DNA of 47,159 nucleotides from Mycobacterium sp. Root135 (GTDB lineage: Bacteria > Actinomycetota > Actinomycetes > Mycobacteriales > Mycobacteriaceae), in NCBI RefSeq assembly GCF_001426545.1, contig NZ_LMEZ01000006.1, positions 1 to 47,159 on the forward strand, written 5' to 3'. A model generated the notes under the pieces. It ran no database searches, was not told where the DNA came from, and was given only the letters and a program-made list of their open reading frames with translations. This document shows positions 42,523 through 47,159 of this stretch, one piece after another (position 1 is the stretch's first letter; every line of letters begins with the position of its first letter). The position numbers and the translations under genes were made by a program.

Positions 42523-43230
42523 CCACGCCGCGGCGTCGGCCACGGTGGGCACCGCCGTCACGTCGTCGGGCAATCCCGGCCGCTGCACCATGATCACGGG
42601 GATGCCGAGATCGTCGGCGGCGGTGACCTTGTCGCGAGTCATGTCACCACCGCTGTTCTTCGTCACCAACGCGTCGATCCGGTGCTCCTCCAAAAGCTTT
42701 CGCTCGGCGGCGTAGCGGTACGGACCACGGGAGAGCAGCAGGTGGTGGCGCGGCGGCAACTCCACGTCGTCCGGGGCGGTGACCGCCCGAATGAGGAACC
42801 ACGCGTCGACGCCGGCGAATGCGGCACTGCCAGAACGGCCCGTGGTGAGAAAGACCCGCTGATAGTGGTTGCGGGCGACGACGTTTGCGGCCTCGACGTC
42901 CGAGCCGACGACGATGGCGTCACCGGGTGGCCACGCGGGGCGGGCCAGGACGACGTGCGGCACGCGTTCCTCGCGACATGCCCGAGCCGCGTTGGCGGTG
43001 ATGCGGGCGGCGAACGGGTGAGTGGCGTCGACGACGGCGTCGACGTGTTCGTCGCGCAACCAGCGGCGCAACCCGTCGACTCCCCCGAACCCACCGATGC
43101 GGACCTCGCCGACCGGCAAGGCGGGGTCTGGCACGCGGCCGGCGAGCGAACTGATCACCGTCAGTTCGGAATTCAACTCGGCGGCCAGCGCCCGCGCCTC
43201 GCTCGTCCCACCGAGAAGCAGCAGACGCAT
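42508..43230 (-). CDS. cobK: Precorrin-6A reductase
   Basis: NADPH-dependent reduction of precorrin-6A to dihydroprecorrin-6. About 240 residues, with the start LLLLGGTSEARALAAEL typical of CobK/CbiJ, then DATHPFAARITANAA and LVTKNSGGDMTRDKV. The ATG at 43230 overlaps the cobM stop by one base (TGATG). The longer open frame to 43908 runs through cobM and is discarded. Last gene of the minus-strand run SDR-cobL-cobM-cobK. Confidence 0.95.
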   Translation of the reverse strand: MRLLLLGGTSEARALAAELNSELTVISSLAGRVPDPALPVGEVRIGGFGGVDGLRRWLRDEHVDAVVDATHPFAARITANAARACREERVPHVVLARPAWPPGDAIVVGSDVEAANVVARNHYQRVFLTTGRSGSAAFAGVDAWFLIRAVTAPDDVELPPRHHLLLSRGPYRYAAERKLLEEHRIDALVTKNSGGDMTRDKVTAADDLGIPVIMVQRPGLPDDVTAVPTVADAAAWVRAL

Positions 43231-43985
43231 CAGTGTCGACTTCCGCGGCGCCGCCCCGACGAGTAGAGGTAGCTGTCGGAGAAGCCGTCCGCCGCCAGCA
43301 CGTCGCCGACCACGATGACGGCGGTACGCGTGACGCCGGCGGCATGGACCCGTTCGGCCAGCTCGCCCAGGCTGCACCGCAGCACCGTTTCCTGCGGCCA
43401 CGACGCGAATGCGACCACCGCACATGGGGTTTCGTCGGTATACCCACCGGCGATCAGCTCGGGGACGATGGCGTCGACCTGCGCAGCCGCCAGGTGCAGG
43501 ACCAACGTGGCACCGGGTTGCGACAGCGTCCGCAGGTCCTCCCCCGGCGGCATCGCCGTCGACAGGGTTGCGACCCGGGTCAGCGTCACGGTCTGCGCGA
43601 CGCCAGGCACGGTCAGCTCGCGACCCAACGCGGCGGCCGCAGCGGCGAAGGCAGGCACCCCTGGCACGACCTCGTAGTCGACGCCAGCCGCATCCAGCCT
43701 GCGGCACTGCTCGGCCAGCGCGCTGTAGATGGACGGGTCGCCGGAGTGCAGGCGCGCGACGTCCAATCCGGCGGCGTGCGCGTCGGTGAGCTCGCCGACG
43801 ATCTGGTCGAGCGTCAGCGGTCCGGTGTCGACGACCCTGGCGTCCGGCGGGCACAGCGCCAAGAGATCGTCGGGCATGATCGAGCCCGCGTACAGGCACA
43901 CCGGGCACCGCTTCAGCAGGCGTTCCCCGCGGACGGTGATCAGGTCGGCCGCGCCAGGCCCGGCGCCGATGAAGTAGACGGTCAT
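43230..43985 (-). CDS. cobM: Precorrin-4 C11-methyltransferase
   Basis: SAM-dependent methylation of precorrin-4 at C11. About 251 residues, with the corrin methyltransferase signature VYFIGAGPGAADLITVRG, then CLYAGSIMP, LHSGDPSIYSAL and YEVVPGVPAFAAAAA. The ATG at 43985 overlaps the cobL stop as ATGA (43982-43985). A 15-codon in-frame extension upstream lies inside cobL. All motifs are intact. Confidence 0.96.
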   Translation of the reverse strand: MTVYFIGAGPGAADLITVRGERLLKRCPVCLYAGSIMPDDLLALCPPDARVVDTGPLTLDQIVGELTDAHAAGLDVARLHSGDPSIYSALAEQCRRLDAAGVDYEVVPGVPAFAAAAAALGRELTVPGVAQTVTLTRVATLSTAMPPGEDLRTLSQPGATLVLHLAAAQVDAIVPELIAGGYTDETPCAVVAFASWPQETVLRCSLGELAERVHAAGVTRTAVIVVGDVLAADGFSDSYLYSSGRRRGSRH

Positions 43986-45163
43986 CGCTTGGTCACCATC
44001 CACTGGGTGACGGGCATCGCGCCGCGCCATCCGGTGAAGCCGCCGACGGGCTCACCGTGATAGTGCTGATACCGCCGCAACGTGCCGCCCATTCGCGAGT
44101 ACCACTGGGCGACAATGGCTTCGGACTCTATCGTGACAACGTTGGCGACCAGCCGGCCGCCGACGGGGAGGTGGTCGAAGCAGCCCTCGAGCACGCCGGG
44201 CTGGGTGATGCCGCCGCCGACGAAGACGGCTGCGGGCTCAGGTGCCCCGTCGAAGTGCTCAGGAGCCGGCCCACGGACGTCCACGGCGGCACCGAACGCG
44301 ATCGCGTTGGTCTCGATCCTGGCCCGTCGGACGGCGTCGCGTTCGAATGCCACTGCGGTACAACCGGATGCGCTGCGGCACCACTCGACGGCAATGCTCC
44401 CGGAACCGGACCCGACGTCCCACAGCAACTCGCCGGGACGCGGGCCGAGCGCAGCGAGCGTGACCGCCCGGACCGACTGCTTGGTCATCTGACCGTCGTG
44501 GGCGAAGACGTGGTCGGGCAGCGCATGGGCAACCCGCTCGTCGGGCAGATACCGCACCGCCATCACGTTGAGCTTGTCGACGTCGTGCGGCGGGCGGCCC
44601 GCCCACTCCCGCGCGGTGGCCGACCGGCGGCGTTCCAGAGGACCGCCGAGCTGCTCGAGAATGGTCAGTTCGGAGTCGCCGCGACCGGTTTCGGCGAGCA
44701 GTCGAGCCAGCGTCGCCGGGCTGTCGGCGTCGCGCGACAACACCACCGCCTGACCGCCGCGGCGCACGGCGGTATGCACCTGCGCGGTGACGAGGCTGAT
44801 GATCTCGGTGTCCTGCACGGCCCAGCCGACCCTGGCGCATGCCAGCGTCACCGAGGACACGTGCGGCAGGACGGCGACCCGGTCCGGCCCGAACATCTTG
44901 ATCAGCGTGTTGCCGATCCCGTGCAGCAGCGGGTCCCCACTGGCGATGACATGGATGTCGTGCACTTCTTGGTCGTCGACGAGGGCACGCAGCGCGGGCA
45001 GCAGCGGAGACGGCCATGCCCGCCGCAGCGCCGACACGGTGTCGTCGAGCAGATCCAACTGCCTCGGTGAGCCGTAAACAATTGTTGCTCTTGTCAATTC
45101 AACCCTGGACGCGGTGGGCAACCCCGACATCCCGTCCGCCCCGATACCCACGACGACGATCAT
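43982..45163 (-). CDS. cobL: Precorrin-6Y C5,15-methyltransferase (decarboxylating)
   Basis: Fused CbiE-CbiT enzyme that methylates C5 and C15 and removes the C12 acetate carboxyl. The 393-residue product has an N-terminal CbiE half (VVVGIGADGMSGLP, VIASGDPLLHGIG) and a C-terminal CbiT half. The CbiT SAM site is LLWDVGSGSGSIAVEW, followed by AVFVGGGITQPG. The ATG overlaps the SDR stop (45160-45163). Both halves appear complete. Confidence 0.96.
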   Translation of the reverse strand: MIVVVGIGADGMSGLPTASRVELTRATIVYGSPRQLDLLDDTVSALRRAWPSPLLPALRALVDDQEVHDIHVIASGDPLLHGIGNTLIKMFGPDRVAVLPHVSSVTLACARVGWAVQDTEIISLVTAQVHTAVRRGGQAVVLSRDADSPATLARLLAETGRGDSELTILEQLGGPLERRRSATAREWAGRPPHDVDKLNVMAVRYLPDERVAHALPDHVFAHDGQMTKQSVRAVTLAALGPRPGELLWDVGSGSGSIAVEWCRSASGCTAVAFERDAVRRARIETNAIAFGAAVDVRGPAPEHFDGAPEPAAVFVGGGITQPGVLEGCFDHLPVGGRLVANVVTIESEAIVAQWYSRMGGTLRRYQHYHGEPVGGFTGWRGAMPVTQWMVTKR

Positions 45164-45912
45164 CGGGGCAACCTACGCCACATCGCCCGTGGCATCAGCT
45201 TCAGGGCGAGGACCAGAACCCCCAGCGACCGCGGCACCCAAATCTCGGTGCGCCCCTTGGCGAGCGCGCCCGCCACCGCGTCGGCCACCTGCGTCGGGGT
45301 GCTGGAAAGCGGGGCGGGCGACATGCCCTCGGTCATGCGGCCGATGACGAAGCCGGGCCGGACGAGCAACAGCCGAACGCCCGAGCCGTGCAGAGCGTCG
45401 GTGAGTCCGCGGGCGAACGCGTCGAGGCCCGACTTGGCGGAGCCGTAGACGTAGTTGGCACGCCGGGGGCGGGCCCCTGCGACCGACGAGAAGACCACGA
45501 GCGCACCGCTACCCGCCGTCCGCATGGTCGTCGCCAGCACCGTCAACAGGCTCACCTGGGCGGTGTAGTCGGTGTGCACGATCGCGGCGGCGTGGGCGGG
45601 GTCCGCTTCGGCGCGGGCTTGGTCACCGAGAATCCCGAATGCCACGACAGCGGTGGCGATGGGTCCGAAGTCGGCGACGATCGAGTCGACCAGCGGCGCG
45701 TGCGAGGCGAGTTCATCGGCGTCGAACTCCCTGACGTGGACCGCGGCGGCTCCCGCCGCCGTAACGGCCGCGACTTCGTCGGTCAGCCGATCGGCGTTGC
45801 GTGCCGCCAGCACAACCGTCGCACCGTCGGCCAACCGCGTCGCGAGTTCGATCCCGATCTCGCTGCGTCCACCAAAAACGACTACCAGGCGGTTGTCCGC
45901 CGTGTCTTCCAT
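45160..45912 (-). CDS. Short-chain dehydrogenase/reductase, Rv2073c-like
   Basis: NAD(P)-dependent SDR of 250 residues from ATG 45912. The dinucleotide motif is VVFGGRSEIG (11-20), a variant of TGxxxGxG. The catalytic Ser lies in VVFSSVAG and the Tyr-Lys pair in YVYGSAKSGL. The C-terminus resembles the DprE2-like small SDRs of mycobacteria. The substrate is not known. It is the first gene of the minus-strand unit that continues into cobL, cobM and cobK, and is separated by 35 bp from the divergent PPOX gene. Confidence 0.92.
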   Translation of the reverse strand: MEDTADNRLVVVFGGRSEIGIELATRLADGATVVLAARNADRLTDEVAAVTAAGAAAVHVREFDADELASHAPLVDSIVADFGPIATAVVAFGILGDQARAEADPAHAAAIVHTDYTAQVSLLTVLATTMRTAGSGALVVFSSVAGARPRRANYVYGSAKSGLDAFARGLTDALHGSGVRLLLVRPGFVIGRMTEGMSPAPLSSTPTQVADAVAGALAKGRTEIWVPRSLGVLVLALKLMPRAMWRRLPR

Positions 45913-45947
45913 GGTTGCGATTATGTCCTGCGCTAGGTTGGACACCG

Positions 45948-46364
45948 ATGGCGAAGGCAACTACACGGCTGACCAACGACGCGTTGGCGTTCCTCACCGA
46001 ACGACACCTCGCCATGCTGACCACACTGCGAGGGGACAATTCGCCGCACGTGGTCGCCGTCGGATTCACGTTCGACCCCAAGACACACGTCGCTCGAGTG
46101 ATCACCACCGGCGGCTCGCAAAAGGCCGTGAACGCCGACCAGCGCGGGGTCGCCGTGCTCAGCCAGGTGGACGGCGCGCGGTGGCTGTCGCTGGAGGGCA
46201 GTTCGACGGTCAGCGCCGAACCCGAGGCCGTTCGGGACGCCGAACTGCGATACGCCCAGCGCTACCGCACGCCGAGGGTCAATCCCCGGCGCGTGGTGAT
46301 CGAAGTGCGGATCGAGCGAGTGCTCGGGTCGTCGGACCTCCTGGATCGCAGCCAAGACGGCTGA
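45948..46364 (+). CDS. F420-dependent biliverdin-reductase-like protein, Rv2074 family
   Basis: Split-beta-barrel FDOR-B protein of 138 residues. The sequence TERHLAMLTTLRGDNSPHVV, VARVITTGGSQKAVNA and VLSQVDGARWLSLEG is nearly that of Rv2074. Rv2074 has been characterised as an F420H2-dependent biliverdin reductase. A -10-like TAGGTT (45934-45939) ends 8 bp before the ATG with no ribosome site, which suggests a leaderless or nearly leaderless message. A longer upstream frame overlaps the SDR gene and is rejected. Confidence 0.94.
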   Translation: MAKATTRLTNDALAFLTERHLAMLTTLRGDNSPHVVAVGFTFDPKTHVARVITTGGSQKAVNADQRGVAVLSQVDGARWLSLEGSSTVSAEPEAVRDAELRYAQRYRTPRVNPRRVVIEVRIERVLGSSDLLDRSQDG

Positions 46365-46490
46365 TCCTCGCGGATAAGCATGCGGCACTGACATTTCGGT
46401 GCCCATGGTCGGACGTAGTGCACAGTCGGCAGTTCATCCACATTCTTGAGGTGGTCGGCTAGTTTCTGCCGCTCTCGTTTCGACTCATTG

Positions 46491-47159
46491 GTGGCTTCCA
46501 CGGCCGGTACCTCGGGTGCCAGTGCGGTGGAGTCGTGGCAGCGGGTGGAGTCCGCTGCCTGCGCTCGCCGCGTCGCGGCGATGGCCGCCATGTTCGAGGC
46601 GGCCCGCGCGGTAAACGGATCCGATGAGCGGGACCTGTGGTGCACCGACACCTGGGACGCCGTCGCCGCCCACATCGGCGCCGCCCAGCGCATCACCCAT
46701 GGCGCCGCGTCCAATCAGCTGCTCATCGCCGTTGCGCTGCACGAACGGTTCCCGCTGGTGGCCGCGGTGTTCGCCGAAGGGCTGATCACCTACCAACTGG
46801 TCCGGACGGTCGTGCAGCGCGGCGCCCTGGTCGTCGACCCCTCAGCCCTGCACGAACTCGACCGAATGCTGGCCGAGGCGCTGAGCACCCGGGAGCCAAT
46901 GTCGGTGGGCACTCTTGAGAAGACAGTGGACGCGTTCGTCGCCCAGGTCGACCCGCAGGCTGTGCACCGGACAGAAACCCGCGCGCGTGGCCGCAGCGTC
47001 GACGTCGGGGAGGACGACGGCAGCGGGATGGCCACCGTCTACGCGACCTTGTTCGCCACCGATGCCAAGGCCTTCGACGCCCGGTTGAGTGCGGTCGCCG
47101 ACACCGCGTGCCCGGCCGATCCCCGGACCAAGGACCAACGTCGCGCCGACGCCATCGGA
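46491..47159 (+). CDS. 13E12-family (DUF222) protein, 3' end beyond window
   Basis: N-terminal part of a mycobacterial REP13E12/DUF222 protein, usually followed by an HNH nuclease domain (not reached here). 223 codons are present and the frame is open at the edge. Visible stretches: AVESWQRVESAACARR, MAAMFEAARAVNGSDERD, LIAVALHERFPLVAAVF, GLITYQLVRTVV, SVDVGEDDG and DPRTKDQRRADAIG. The start is uncertain: TTG 46488 and GTG 46491 are the candidates, with no ribosome site. These genes exist in many copies and can mark recombination sites. The 126 bp before it hold nothing I could identify. Confidence 0.85.
   Translation, partial: MASTAGTSGASAVESWQRVESAACARRVAAMAAMFEAARAVNGSDERDLWCTDTWDAVAAHIGAAQRITHGAASNQLLIAVALHERFPLVAAVFAEGLITYQLVRTVVQRGALVVDPSALHELDRMLAEALSTREPMSVGTLEKTVDAFVAQVDPQAVHRTETRARGRSVDVGEDDGSGMATVYATLFATDAKAFDARLSAVADTACPADPRTKDQRRADAIG

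Noticed and set aside
46365..46490. Minus-strand frame with a Cys-containing end (PKCQCRMLIRE) before the DUF222 gene
   Set aside because: Short, without a start, ribosome site or known family; possibly a remnant, but not supportable as a gene.

Overview
The window is high-GC actinobacterial DNA, almost certainly from a fast-growing mycobacterium (Mycolicibacterium-type). The tyrS, arg, pheST, rbpA, ppm1 and cob genes all read as close relatives of M. tuberculosis proteins. The left edge holds the leader of an rRNA operon running out of the window just downstream of tyrS. That is the known position of the second operon, rrnB, of fast growers. Gene comparisons to M. tuberculosis (Rv numbers) are from memory of that genome, not from a search.

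Layout. 1-349: rrn promoter and leader, minus strand. 350-10093: tyrS, mpg, a divergent ABC-transporter/TetR operon (plus), then on the minus strand a Trm112-like mini-protein, an unrecognised exported protein and a 990-residue hydrolase/acyl-CoA-synthetase-like fusion, followed by a plus-strand ABC-F protein. 10094-22036: the complete arginine operon argCJBDFRGH preceded by pheST, all minus strand and tightly overlapping. 22074-25789: ssuCBAD, a sulfonate importer plus desulfonating monooxygenase. 25858-28530: a minus-strand regulatory block made of a winged-helix protein, a SigL-like ECF sigma factor, its RslA-like membrane anti-sigma factor and a lipoprotein. 28647-34797: a small zinc-finger protein, rbpA, split ppm1 and lnt, an amidohydrolase, fxsA and two tandem F420-type flavoprotein-fold genes. 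34807-45163: cobalamin genes cobN, cobG, cobH, cobK, cobM and cobL, with a TauD-type dioxygenase and a phosphotransferase among them. 45160-47159: a short-chain dehydrogenase, an F420-dependent biliverdin-reductase-like gene and the start of a 13E12-family (DUF222) gene cut by the window edge. I saw no CRISPR array, tRNA, insertion sequence or prophage.

How the genes fit together. The arg genes are translationally coupled by a run of GTGA/ATGA overlaps. They appear to be controlled by ArgR through an ARG-box-like palindrome lying between the -35 and -10 elements of a likely leaderless argC promoter. The TetR-regulated transporter has two abutting 16-bp palindromes over its start codon. The sigma/anti-sigma block is preceded by a match to the SigL promoter consensus and so looks autoregulated. 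Its anti-sigma factor has lost all three residues of the HX3CX2C zinc/redox motif. ssuCBAD and tauD together suggest scavenging of organosulfur compounds. The cobalamin locus lacks cobIJ, which sits after cobH in M. tuberculosis; a phosphotransferase gene is there instead.

Most worth following up: the redox-dead anti-sigma module with its promoter and an 11-bp-phased triple repeat; a 35-residue membrane mini-protein encoded just ahead of cobN; the tandem TetR operators; the argC leaderless promoter/ARG box; and the missing cobIJ.
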